Assembly (NCBI GenBank): GCA_035503715.1 | Contig: DATJTE010000217.1 | Span: forward strand, 1-32,427 | DNA length: 32,427 bases | Origin: OAS926 sp035503715 | GTDB lineage: Bacteria; Pseudomonadota; Alphaproteobacteria; Rhizobiales; Rhizobiaceae | Direction: 5' to 3' | In this document: positions 9,317-16,957 of the stretch, piece after piece | Layout: every line of letters starts with the position of its first letter | How positions within the stretch are numbered: the stretch's first letter is position 1 | The notes under the pieces: generated by a model | The model's input: the letters and a program-made list of their open reading frames with translations, nothing else | Databases searched by the model: none | Told to the model about the DNA's origin: nothing | Program-made: the position numbers and the translations under genes

Positions 9317-9778
9317 ATGAGCGACATCTGTAAATGCTCGCGTGATGGCTATCGCGTGACGGCGGATTTGGGACAGTCCGAACTGGAGTCCGCGTATGAG
9401 TTTATCTCCCGACGATCGTATTGGGCCCGCGACATGCCCAAAGCAGCCTTCGAAACATCGGTTCAAAACTCTCTGGTGTATGGCCTCCTCGCTCCGTCAG
9501 GATCGTTGGTCGGCTTTGCAAGGGTCATAACCGATCGCGCAGTGCTCGCCTATCTTTGCGATGTGTTCGTGGATGAAGGACATAGGGGCAGCGGCCTGGG
9601 TACCTGGCTCTGTCAATGTGTGATGGCGCATCATGACCTGGCGTCCGTAAAGCGATGGATGCTCGCCACCGACGACGCGCACGATCTCTACGCCAGGCTT
9701 GGTTTCGTCGCGCTGCCCGATCCTTCAATCTTCATGCAGAAGTCCATGTTCTCCGATTGGACGCAGCGCCCCGACTGA
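9317..9778 (+). CDS. GNAT family N-acetyltransferase
   Basis: A 153-residue acetyl-CoA-dependent N-acetyltransferase. The acetyl-CoA pyrophosphate-binding motif A is clear: DVFVDEGHRGSGLGTWL (residues 82-98), with R90-G-S-G-L-G95 forming the loop. The C-terminal motif B is seen as LYARLGFVAL. The ATG at 9317 is preferred because GGAGG lies ten bases upstream at 9301; an in-frame reading extends to 9209 but overlaps the ATPase gene. It lies between the importer and the ammonia-lyase gene, so it may modify or detoxify the imported amino compound. The acceptor cannot be read from sequence. Confidence 0.88.
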   Translation: MSDICKCSRDGYRVTADLGQSELESAYEFISRRSYWARDMPKAAFETSVQNSLVYGLLAPSGSLVGFARVITDRAVLAYLCDVFVDEGHRGSGLGTWLCQCVMAHHDLASVKRWMLATDDAHDLYARLGFVALPDPSIFMQKSMFSDWTQRPD

Positions 9779-9823
9779 ACGCAAGTTTGCGTCCTGCAAT
9801 ACGCGGACCGCGCAGGAGACTCC

Positions 9824-11014
9824 ATGTTCCTACATGTCACCAAAAAGGGCGCCCGCCCGAGGGCCAACGTACTTGCCTGGTTCAATGAAACGGGCAGGGG
9901 CAAAGCGGAGTCAGTACTCTCCGAGTTGCCCGGCTACGAGCCGACGCCATTGTTCAATTTGCCGGAACTGGCGCGGTCATTCGGTATTCAAGAACTTCAC
10001 GTCAAAGACGAGGGCCAGCGGTTCGGTCTTGGAAGTTTCAAGGCGCTCGGCGGTGCCTATGCGGTGGTGGCTACAGTGTTAGATAGAGCGAGTAGTTCGT
10101 TGGGCCGTGATCTTCGGCCTGCCGAATTTAACTCCGCGGAGGTGCGTGACGTTGCAAGCACGCTGACATTTGCCTGTGCCACGGACGGAAACCATGGACG
10201 CTCGGTTGCTTGGGGCGCAAACCTGACCGGCGCGCGCTGCGAGATATTTGTTCATTCGGGCGTGTCGGACGCCCGCGTGGCCGCGATGTCGGCCTTTGGT
10301 GCGCACATCAACCACGTTCCCGGCCAGTACGACGATGCGGTCGGGGCAGCTGCACATTTGGCCCGGAAGAATGGGTGGCAGGTGCTGGCAGACACCTCTA
10401 CCGACGGTGAGGAAACCATACCATTGACCGTCATGCAGGGTTATACGGTCATGGTGGGTGAGGCCCTCGATGCGTTGGAGCAACCACCCACGCATCTGAT
10501 CCTACAAGCTGGTGTCGGCGGAATGGCCGCCGCGGTCGCGGCTTATATCTCGCAGCGCTTCATAGCTGCTGAAATGCCGAAGGTGGTGGTCGCTGAGCCT
10601 GAGCGTGCCGCATGCCTGTTCGCATCCGCTGCCGTTGGAAGGCTCACCAGTGTGGACATCACGTCGCCCACAGTGATGGCCATGCTCGAATGTGCAACGC
10701 CGTCCCCAGTTGCCTGGGAGATACTTGATCATTTTGCGGATGGGTATGTGACAGTGGAAGAGCACGCGGCTCCCGATGCGATGCGGTTGTTTGCGCAACC
10801 CAAAGGATCCGACCCGAAGTTGGTGTCTGGCGAAAGCGGAGCCGCGGGGCTGGCGGGACTGCTGGGATGCCTCGCCGATCCAGCCGCGCGTCGTTGTCTG
10901 AAGTTGGGAGCCGACTCGCGGGTGCTGCTCATCAACAGTGAACATGCAACCGATCAGGAGCTCTACTGGCAACTCGTCGCGGGCACCGCTGCCGACCTGC
11001 CAGGCAGTGTCTAA
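9824..11014 (+). CDS. dpaL: Diaminopropionate ammonia-lyase (PLP enzyme, fold type II)
   Basis: A 396-residue cytoplasmic enzyme that converts 2,3-diaminopropionate to pyruvate and two ammonia. The PLP lysine lies in GLGSFKALGGAYA (K73), the substrate loop is ATDGNHGRSVAW (119-130), and the phosphate-binding glycine loop is LQAGVGGMAAAVAAYI (227-242). The N-terminal segment ETGRGKAESVLSELPGYEPT and the length match diaminopropionate ammonia-lyases better than threonine deaminase, because there is no regulatory ACT domain. D121 and D190 sit where the E. coli YgeX enzyme has the two aspartates described as acting on the D and L isomers (from memory, not aligned here). A GGAG site lies just upstream of the ATG. 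It is the last gene of the Region A block. Confidence 0.9.
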   Translation: MFLHVTKKGARPRANVLAWFNETGRGKAESVLSELPGYEPTPLFNLPELARSFGIQELHVKDEGQRFGLGSFKALGGAYAVVATVLDRASSSLGRDLRPAEFNSAEVRDVASTLTFACATDGNHGRSVAWGANLTGARCEIFVHSGVSDARVAAMSAFGAHINHVPGQYDDAVGAAAHLARKNGWQVLADTSTDGEETIPLTVMQGYTVMVGEALDALEQPPTHLILQAGVGGMAAAVAAYISQRFIAAEMPKVVVAEPERAACLFASAAVGRLTSVDITSPTVMAMLECATPSPVAWEILDHFADGYVTVEEHAAPDAMRLFAQPKGSDPKLVSGESGAAGLAGLLGCLADPAARRCLKLGADSRVLLINSEHATDQELYWQLVAGTAADLPGSV

Positions 11015-11045
11015 GTTTGGGTCAAGTTGAACTATGAAGTCGCAT

Positions 11046-11067
11046 ATGTTTACTCAAGAGTAGAATT
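11046..11067. promoter_or_regulatory. Candidate TetR operator before the SDR gene
   Basis: The core TACTC-AA-GAGTA (11051-11062) is an inverted repeat. Over 22 bases this site matches the stronger palindrome at 12578-12599 at 16 positions. It lies 44 bases upstream of the dehydrogenase ATG, where a repressor would block transcription. The likely ligand protein is the TetR encoded at 11901-12545. Confidence 0.5.
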
Positions 11068-11105
11068 GGCTTAAGTTGCCCCGACATTCGTTGCGGGGAA
11101 TTGGG

Positions 11106-11888
11106 ATGACTGCGCGCATAGAAGGAAAGGTTGTCGTCGTGATGGGGGCGGGTTCAGTCGGACCCGGCTGGGGGAACGGCAAGGCCTGCGCGGTGCTGTA
11201 TGCTCGTGAGGGCGCGCACGTCGTCGCTGTCGACCTCAATGAGGATGCGGTTTACGAGACACAATCGATCATCGAAGGGGAAGGAGGCTCGTGCATGCCT
11301 CTTGTCGCGGACATCAGTAAGTCCGGCGACCTTCAGCGGGTCTTCAACGATACCCAAAAACGTTTTGGCCGCATCGACGTCCTGCACAACAATGTCGGGA
11401 TCATGATGGCCGGCGGCATCGACGAGATGAGCGAGGATGATTGGGACAAGATCGTCCGGGTGAACATGACCGGCATCTTCCTGTCCTGCAAGTACGCGTT
11501 GCCGATCCTTGCTGCTCAACGCGCGGGATCGATTGTCAATATCGGCTCCATCGCATCCCTGCAGTGGATGGGCTTGCCCTATATCGGCTACACCACCACA
11601 AAGGCCGCGGTGGTCACGATCACCAAAAACATCGCTCGACAGTATGCGCCGTCGGGAATTCGGGCAAATTGCGTGCTGCCGGGGCTGATGCACACACCGA
11701 TGATCCAAGTACTTACCGCGGCATATGGCGACGAGCAGGCGATGATCGAAAAGCGCAACGCCCAGGTGCCGATGGGAAAGATGGGAACTGCGTGGGACGT
11801 CGCCTACGCGTCGCTTTTCCTGGCGTCCGACGAGGCGCAGTACATCACGGGTCAGGAACTGGTCGTCGACGGTGGTGTCACACTCTGA
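11106..11888 (+). CDS. SDR family NAD(P)-dependent oxidoreductase
   Basis: A 260-residue short-chain dehydrogenase. The cofactor loop is the variant GAGSVGPGWGNGKACA near the N-terminus, the acidic residue after the second strand (VAVDLNED) favours NAD, and the NNVG motif replaces the usual NNAG. The catalytic Ser is in NIGSIASLQ and the Tyr/Lys pair in YTTTKAA. The C-terminal ITGQELVVDGG is typical. The ATG at 11106 is preferred over an upstream in-frame TTG (11076) because GGGGAA lies five bases before it and the fold starts right after. It converges on the TetR gene with a 12-base gap and has a candidate operator upstream. Its substrate is probably a hydroxy intermediate of the pathway encoded next door, by inference. 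Confidence 0.92.
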   Translation: MTARIEGKVVVVMGAGSVGPGWGNGKACAVLYAREGAHVVAVDLNEDAVYETQSIIEGEGGSCMPLVADISKSGDLQRVFNDTQKRFGRIDVLHNNVGIMMAGGIDEMSEDDWDKIVRVNMTGIFLSCKYALPILAAQRAGSIVNIGSIASLQWMGLPYIGYTTTKAAVVTITKNIARQYAPSGIRANCVLPGLMHTPMIQVLTAAYGDEQAMIEKRNAQVPMGKMGTAWDVAYASLFLASDEAQYITGQELVVDGGVTL

Positions 11889-11900
11889 ACGTTCGCCGGC

Positions 11901-12545
11901 TCAGATCCGTTTCCGCGCCAGTCCAGTCTGGAACATATCGAGGAAGGCCGTCACGATTTCTTCCGGGCTTCTTTCTCCATCGGGGCGATACCAAACGGGT
12001 ATCCAGTTCAGAACGCTTGTCACAAAGAGCGTACCGAGTGACGGGTCGAGCTTCTTCAGCGAGCCATCGCGATTGCCTTCCTCGATGATGTCGCGAACGC
12101 CCGCGCTGATGCGATCACGCCGGGTGACGACTTTTGCGCGATCTTCGGCCGGGAGCGAGTCGACATCCGCCACGAAGGCGCAGGGTCCTTGTCCGCTGAG
12201 CGTATCCTCCATGTTTCGGCGGCACATCGCCACCAGCTTCTGGTGACCGTTCTTTCCAGCGGACTGTGCATAGGCCAATGCCGCTTCGCCATCGTCGAGC
12301 GCTGCCATGTGAAACTCGTAGAGCAGCTTCTGCTTGGTCGGGAAATAATTGTACAGCGTTGGTTTGCTGACGCTGAGCTCAGCCGCAACATCGTCCATCG
12401 ACGTGTTATGAAAACCCTTGCGGCTGAAAAGGCTGGCAGCCGCGCGGATCACGGCTTTCCGCCGCCGCTCCTTCAGATCGCTGCGATCGAAAGGATCGCT
12501 ATCGGCCGCCGCCGGCTTGGTCTGCGATTTGCCTGCAACGGCCAT
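11901..12545 (-). CDS. TetR/AcrR family transcriptional regulator
   Basis: A 214-residue repressor. After a 25-residue polar leader, the helix-turn-helix region runs from about residue 30 to 75, with AAASLFSRKGFHNTSMDDVA and LSVSKPTLYNYFPTKQKLL, a textbook TetR domain. GAGGAG lies six bases before the ATG. The gene is divergent from the CoA-ligase operon; the shared intergenic region holds a near-perfect palindrome overlapping candidate promoters on both strands, so autorepression plus control of the operon is likely. Regulators of this kind beside CoA-ligase genes commonly sense an acyl-CoA pathway intermediate; that ligand class is inferred. Confidence 0.92.
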   Translation of the reverse strand: MAVAGKSQTKPAAADSDPFDRSDLKERRRKAVIRAAASLFSRKGFHNTSMDDVAAELSVSKPTLYNYFPTKQKLLYEFHMAALDDGEAALAYAQSAGKNGHQKLVAMCRRNMEDTLSGQGPCAFVADVDSLPAEDRAKVVTRRDRISAGVRDIIEEGNRDGSLKKLDPSLGTLFVTSVLNWIPVWYRPDGERSPEEIVTAFLDMFQTGLARKRI

Positions 12546-12577
12546 TCTGGGCTCCTCTTAAAAACTTAAAAGTATGA

Positions 12578-12599
12578 AACTTGACTCATGAGTAAAGTT
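12578..12599. promoter_or_regulatory. Near-perfect 22-bp palindrome, probable TetR operator
   Basis: Left arm AACTTGACTCA and right arm TGAGTAAAGTT are complementary at 10 of 11 positions (one mismatch, 12583 against 12594), centred between 12588 and 12589. An outer repeat, GTATGAA (12572-12578) and TTCATAC (12602-12608), flanks it. It lies between the divergent TetR and CoA-ligase genes. A related site occurs at 11046-11067. Confidence 0.75.
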
Positions 12600-12609
12600 A
12601 GTTCATACC
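12581..12609 (+). promoter_or_regulatory. Candidate promoter of the CoA-ligase/importer operon
   Basis: TTGACT (12581-12586) matches the -35 consensus at five of six positions; 17 bases later CATACC (12604-12609) is a weak -10. The -35 lies inside the palindrome, so a bound TetR would block it. On the other strand TTTACT (12591-12596) could serve as -35 for the TetR gene. The weak -10 keeps confidence modest. Confidence 0.4.
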
Positions 12610-12683
12610 AGGATAAAGTGACGTTTCGCGCGCTGAAAAGCAAGCACGAAGTGCGACAGCACGGGGCCGCTTAGGGAGGAAAG

Positions 12684-14228
12684 ATGAACCTCGCGCATCT
12701 ACTGCTGCGCTCGGCTTGTCGCTGGCCGGACAATTCGGCCGTGACACATGCCGGCCGAAGCTGGACCTATGGCGAATTGGCGCGGCGGGTGCTGGCGACG
12801 TCGGGCGCGCTGCGCAGCACCTATGGGCTGAAGCGGGGCGATCGCATCGCGCTTGCGATGAACAACCAGCCCGAATTCTTCCAGATCATTTTCGCGGCCT
12901 GGCATGCAGGGCTCTGCGTTGCGCCGATGAATGCGAAACTGCACCCACGCGAGTTCGCGTACATCATCGAGAACGTCGGTGCATCGATGTGCATCGCCTC
13001 GCCGACTCAGTTCAAAGGCATTGCGGAGGCGACTGATCACCTCAAGGGACTTCACTTGCTGTCAACGGACGGCGACGCACTGCAGGCGCTGCAGTGGGGC
13101 GCTCCACAGGCAGAAGACGACATGAGGCCCGAAGACCCGGCGTGGATTTTCTACACCAGCGGCACCACGGGCCGGCCGAAAGGCGCAACGCTTACCATCC
13201 GCAACTTGACGTTCATGTCGCATGCCTACTACGCCGAGATCGATGGCGTCGGGCCGGACGACGCGATGTTCCATCCCGCGCCGCTGTCGCACGGAGCAGG
13301 CCTCTATTCGCTACCACATATCGCCAGAGGCGGGCACCAGGTCATTCCCGCAGCGCCGCATTTCGATCCGGGTGAAGTCCTCGATCTTCTCGCGCGTTAC
13401 AAAAACGTATCGTTCATCGCGCCGCCAACGTTGCTCACCCGCTTGATGAGTAGCGCCGAAGGCAAGAGCACTGCTCTGGAGAACCTGAAAACCATTATCG
13501 TGGGTGGTTCTCCGGCCTATGTCGCCGATCTCGAACGCGCGCTGGAGATTTTCGGCCCGAAGATCGTGCAGCTCTATGCGCAAGGCGAAACGCCGTGCAC
13601 GGCGACACTCTTCAGCAAAGCTGAATATGCGGCCTTGATGGCCTCGCAATCGCGAATTCGTCTTGGCTCCTGCGGTACGGCGAGACTCGGAGTCGAGCTG
13701 CGTGTCGTCAACGACAATGGTCAAAGCGTTCCGGCAGGCGAGGTCGGTGAGATCATCACGCGCAGCGACTGCGTGATGCAAGGCTACTGGAACGACCCGG
13801 CGGCGACCGCGCAGGCGATCCGCGACGGCTGGCTCTACACCGGCGATGTCGGCCGCCTCGACGCCGACGGCTATCTTTATGTGATGGACCGCAGCAAGGA
13901 CATGATCATCAGCGGTGGATCCAACATCTATCCACGCGAGATCGAAGATGTGCTTCTTCAGCACGATGCCGTGCTCGAAGCGAGCGTGGTCGGCGTGCCG
14001 CATCCGGATTGGGGTGAGGAGGTCGTGGCCTGCGTTGTGCTCAAGCCGGGGAGCGCCGCGACAGAGCAGGATCTCGATCAGATCTGTCTGGCGCAGATTG
14101 CGCGCTTCAAGCGGCCTAAACGCTACCTGTTTGTTCAGGACCTGCCGAAGAGCAGCTACGGCAAAGTTCTGAAGACCGAACTTCGCGCCCGATTGGCCGA
14201 ACAGCTGAAGGTTAACGCCGATGCGTGA
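12684..14228 (+). CDS. Acyl-CoA synthetase (class I adenylate-forming enzyme)
   Basis: A 514-residue ATP-dependent CoA ligase that activates a carboxylic acid through an acyl-adenylate. The P-loop is YTSGTTGRPKG (residues 157-167), the acyl/adenine region includes LYAQGETPCTA, the hinge region is YTGDVGRLDADGYLYVMDRS followed by KDMIISGGSNIYPREIED, and the catalytic lysine is K494 in SYGKVLK. Length and motif spacing are complete. AGGGAGGAAAG lies just upstream of the ATG. It is the first gene of an operon that continues with a thiolase (8-base overlap), a DUF35 protein and a HAAT importer. This suggests that the acid brought in by the importer is the acid activated here. Chain length or ring structure of the substrate cannot be read from sequence. 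Confidence 0.93.
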   Translation: MNLAHLLLRSACRWPDNSAVTHAGRSWTYGELARRVLATSGALRSTYGLKRGDRIALAMNNQPEFFQIIFAAWHAGLCVAPMNAKLHPREFAYIIENVGASMCIASPTQFKGIAEATDHLKGLHLLSTDGDALQALQWGAPQAEDDMRPEDPAWIFYTSGTTGRPKGATLTIRNLTFMSHAYYAEIDGVGPDDAMFHPAPLSHGAGLYSLPHIARGGHQVIPAAPHFDPGEVLDLLARYKNVSFIAPPTLLTRLMSSAEGKSTALENLKTIIVGGSPAYVADLERALEIFGPKIVQLYAQGETPCTATLFSKAEYAALMASQSRIRLGSCGTARLGVELRVVNDNGQSVPAGEVGEIITRSDCVMQGYWNDPAATAQAIRDGWLYTGDVGRLDADGYLYVMDRSKDMIISGGSNIYPREIEDVLLQHDAVLEASVVGVPHPDWGEEVVACVVLKPGSAATEQDLDQICLAQIARFKRPKRYLFVQDLPKSSYGKVLKTELRARLAEQLKVNADA

Positions 14229-15375
14229 TGTCTCGATTGTCGGCATCGGGTCGACGCGCTTCGGGCGGCATGCCGCCGACATTCTGCCGCTTGCAGTCGA
14301 AGCCGCGGAGCAGGCGATCGCTGATTCCGGAGTCGGTCGCAAGGAGATCGGCGCGCTTTACTTCGGCAACTTTTTGTCCGGCAGGCTCTCGGGACAGGAA
14401 ATCCTCGCCGCGCGGCTTGGCGATACGCTGCAGCTCGCAAATATCCCATGCACAAAGGTGGAAGGCGCGTGTGCATCCGGCAGCATCGCGTTCCGCCATG
14501 CGTGGCTGGCGGTGGCCTCCGGGCTCTGCGACGCGGCTCTCGCCGTTGGCGCGGAGAAGATGACGCATGTGGATGTGCCCGAGGTCGTCAGCGCACTGAA
14601 TTGCTCGATGGATATTGCAGACGGCCACACCGGCTTAACGCCGCCCGGCGTGTATGGCCTTGCATGGCGTGTCCACGCTGGCCGCCATGGCACCACGCGC
14701 GAACAGGTTTCGTCGGTGGTCATCAAGAACAAGGCGAACGGGCTCAAAAACCCGCTGGCCCAACTCGGCGCGGAGATTTCGAACGACGAGATCGAGCGCT
14801 CGCCGATGATCGCGGCGCCGCTGAGACGTCTCGATTGCTGCCCGGTCAGTGATGGCGCGGCGGCGATCGTTGTCACTGCGAAAGACCGTAGCAAGGGGCG
14901 GCCGGATGCCGTCGATGTTCTGGCCGCCATCCAGACGCGTGGATCACCTTCGGTCGGCGGCTATCAGGACCTGTCGTCCTTTGACGCGACAGTCGAGGCC
15001 GCGCGCCGCGCCTATTCGGCTGCCGGCATATCTGCGCAGGACATCGACTTCGCCGAACTGCACGACTGCTTCTCGATCGCTGAGATACTCGACTCGGAAG
15101 ATCTGCAACTCGTTCCACGCGGGCGGGGGCATATCTGGGCGCAGGACGGACGCACACGCGTCGGCGGGGATGTCGCGATCAATCCGAGCGGCGGACTTCT
15201 TGCCAAAGGGCATCCTGTTGGCGCAACAGGCGTCGCGCAAATCCATGAAGCTGTGCTGCAGATGCGCGGCTCGCACCCCAATCAGGTGAAGAACGCGACC
15301 TTCGGGCTGACGCACAATCTCGGCGGTGCGGGTGCAATCTGTAGCGTCAACATTATCGCGCGCAGGGACCGCTAG
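14221..15375 (+). CDS. SCP-x type thiolase-fold acyltransferase or aldolase
   Basis: A 384-residue member of the thiolase superfamily, SCP-x/SCP-2 branch. The nucleophile region is VEGACASGSIAF with Cys84, the HDCF motif that replaces NEAF in this branch is at 281-284, GHPVGATG starts at residue 330, and the C-terminal cysteine is Cys374 in GAICSVN. All thiolase catalytic positions appear filled. It may therefore be a true thiolase cleaving 3-ketoacyl-CoA, although proteins of this branch paired with a DUF35 protein can act as retro-aldolases (Ltp2 with the ChsH2 DUF35 domain in steroid side-chain breakdown is the known case). The start lies inside the CoA-ligase end, and a DUF35 gene follows directly. 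A second, separate thiolase of the same branch is encoded at 23232-24443. Confidence 0.9.
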   Translation: MRDVSIVGIGSTRFGRHAADILPLAVEAAEQAIADSGVGRKEIGALYFGNFLSGRLSGQEILAARLGDTLQLANIPCTKVEGACASGSIAFRHAWLAVASGLCDAALAVGAEKMTHVDVPEVVSALNCSMDIADGHTGLTPPGVYGLAWRVHAGRHGTTREQVSSVVIKNKANGLKNPLAQLGAEISNDEIERSPMIAAPLRRLDCCPVSDGAAAIVVTAKDRSKGRPDAVDVLAAIQTRGSPSVGGYQDLSSFDATVEAARRAYSAAGISAQDIDFAELHDCFSIAEILDSEDLQLVPRGRGHIWAQDGRTRVGGDVAINPSGGLLAKGHPVGATGVAQIHEAVLQMRGSHPNQVKNATFGLTHNLGGAGAICSVNIIARRDR

Positions 15376-15376
15376 G

Positions 15377-15718
15377 GTGATCGCGTCCATTTCCATCGGC
15401 AAATGCGGCGCCTGCGGCGCGTTCCACGGCGGAGCGGCCTCGGTATGCCCGCATTGCCATTCGGCCGATCTCTCGGAGCATCAGACCGACGGCAACGGCA
15501 CACTGCTGACCTGGACCATTATCCACCGGCCACCAAAGGAGCTGCTGGGCATTTCGCCTTATGCGGTGGGTGTCGTTCGCCTCACCGAAGGCGTGCATGT
15601 CGTGGGCCGGTTGAACGCGTCCGAGCTCAATCGCGATGACGACGTTGCCTGCATCAGCATTGAGAGCGGCGTACCAGTTTTTGCGGTGACGAGGAGACAT
15701 GCCCGATCGGCGGGGTAG
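15377..15718 (+). CDS. DUF35 Zn-ribbon/OB-fold protein
   Basis: A 113-residue protein. The N-terminal rubredoxin-like zinc ribbon has C10-x2-C13 and C24-x2-C27 (CGAC and CPHC), followed by an OB-fold region (LLTWTIIHRPPKELLGISPY and GVHVVGRLN). Such proteins bind acyl-CoA partners and work as obligate subunits or chaperones of SCP-x thiolases and aldolases. The GTG at 15377 is chosen because it starts one base after the thiolase stop and just before the zinc ribbon; an in-frame ATG at 15326 lies inside the thiolase gene. The end is close to the next gene's leader. It is probably a complex partner of the thiolase encoded immediately upstream. Confidence 0.88.
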   Translation: MIASISIGKCGACGAFHGGAASVCPHCHSADLSEHQTDGNGTLLTWTIIHRPPKELLGISPYAVGVVRLTEGVHVVGRLNASELNRDDDVACISIESGVPVFAVTRRHARSAG

Positions 15719-15758
15719 CAAGCCGAACGTTCAAGCAAGGATCTCAGGGAGGAGACCA

Positions 15759-16928
15759 ATGAACTCGATTAAGTTGAGTATATTGATTGCCGGGTCGCTG
15801 TTTGCAGCGACGGGCGCATTTGCCGAATCCGGCGTTACTGACGACACGATCACCATCGGTGCAACAGCCGCAGCGACTGGACCGATTGCATCGTCATGCT
15901 ATCCGGTGACGCAAGCGGCCGAGGCATGGTTCGCAAAGATCAACGAGCGCGGAGGCATTCACGGCCGCAAGATCGCGTACACCGTCCTCGACGATGCGTA
16001 TTCTCCACAGCGCGCCATCGGCAACGTTCGGCGCCTTGTCGAACAGGATGATGTCTTCGCCGTCTTCGGCGGATGCGGAACAGCAACGGCGGCAGCGGCT
16101 TTGTCGTATCTCAAGACCAAGTCCGAGGTACCATATCTGTTTCCGTATGCCGGCATTGGCGAGCTCGTCTCGCCGACGCAACCGTCGATCTTCGCGCTCA
16201 TGCCGCTTTACGATCAGCAACTCGGCGCCATCCTGCCATTTGCTGCGTCGCAGATGGAACCCAAGCCGGCAACCGCCGCGATGATTTCGGCCAACATCGC
16301 CGGCGCTGATGCCTGGCGAGCGGCGGCCAAGAGTTATTTCGACGCGAACGGGATCAAGCTTCTCTATGACGAATTGGTCGAGGTGACGTCTCCCGACCGC
16401 ACGACGTTCGTCGTGCAGGCGAAGAGCCATAACCCGGACCTCCTCGTTATCGTCGACGCGGCGCCGGGAGCAGCACGCTTCCTGCTCGACATGCAGCAGC
16501 AGAACTGGAAACCGAAGATGGTGGTCGGCGCGTCGCCGATGACGGCCGAGCAGTTTCTCGATCCCGTTGCCGGCGCGGCGGACGGTCTCGTCGTCGCAGC
16601 CGGTTTCGTCGCACCGCCGACGGCTGACGCGGCAAAGGAATGCGTCGACACGTTGGCCAAAACGCATCCTGACGTGAAACCCTCACATTACAGCATGTTC
16701 GGCTGCCTCGGCGCGGTGGTTTTCGTCGAGGCGCTCGAAAAGGCCGGCCGCGATCTCACGCGGGCGAACTTGATCTCCGCACTTGAGTCGATGAGCGGAT
16801 TTGAGTCCGGTATTAGCGGGCCCATCGGGTTCAGCCCGGACAATCATCTGGGTATCACCAGCGTGATGCCGTTTGGCGTTGAAGCTGGTGCGTTCAAGAT
16901 CGTCGGCGACCCGGTTTCGATCAAGTAA
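15759..16928 (+). CDS. HAAT-type ABC transporter substrate-binding protein (Peripla_BP_6)
   Basis: A 389-residue periplasmic binding protein of the LivK class. The signal peptide is clear (SILIAGSLFAATGAFA, cleavage near residue 22), followed by the family start DDTITIGATAAATGPIA and INERGGIHGRKIAYTVLDDA. FAVFGGCGTATAAA is the ligand-loop region seen in this family. AGGGAGGA lies five bases before the ATG at 15759; an in-frame upstream start at 15699 would destroy the signal peptide. It sits after CoA-ligase, thiolase and DUF35 genes. Binding proteins of this class linked to CoA-ligases often bind aromatic or other bulky carboxylates rather than leucine, so an acid ligand is inferred. Confidence 0.93.
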   Translation: MNSIKLSILIAGSLFAATGAFAESGVTDDTITIGATAAATGPIASSCYPVTQAAEAWFAKINERGGIHGRKIAYTVLDDAYSPQRAIGNVRRLVEQDDVFAVFGGCGTATAAAALSYLKTKSEVPYLFPYAGIGELVSPTQPSIFALMPLYDQQLGAILPFAASQMEPKPATAAMISANIAGADAWRAAAKSYFDANGIKLLYDELVEVTSPDRTTFVVQAKSHNPDLLVIVDAAPGAARFLLDMQQQNWKPKMVVGASPMTAEQFLDPVAGAADGLVVAAGFVAPPTADAAKECVDTLAKTHPDVKPSHYSMFGCLGAVVFVEALEKAGRDLTRANLISALESMSGFESGISGPIGFSPDNHLGITSVMPFGVEAGAFKIVGDPVSIK

Positions 16929-16945
16929 GGTCGGATGCTCCGGCC
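16929..16945 (+). other. Intercistronic hairpin after the HAAT binding-protein gene
   Basis: GGTCGG (16929-16934) pairs with CCGGCC (16940-16945), one G-T wobble, around a five-base loop. It starts immediately after the binding-protein stop and ends 12 bases before the permease ATG. No T-run follows. Position matches the hairpins at 5531-5553 and 28750-28778. Confidence 0.4.
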
Positions 16946-16957
16946 GAAGGCGATCCC

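Noticed and set aside
11027..11050. TTGAAC and TATGTT as a promoter for the SDR gene
   Set aside because: The spacer is 12 bases, too short for a sigma-70 promoter.
13311..14342. A 343-codon open frame on the - strand opposite the CoA ligase
   Set aside because: No family pattern; it covers the conserved C-terminal half of the ligase on the other strand, which accounts for the lack of stops.
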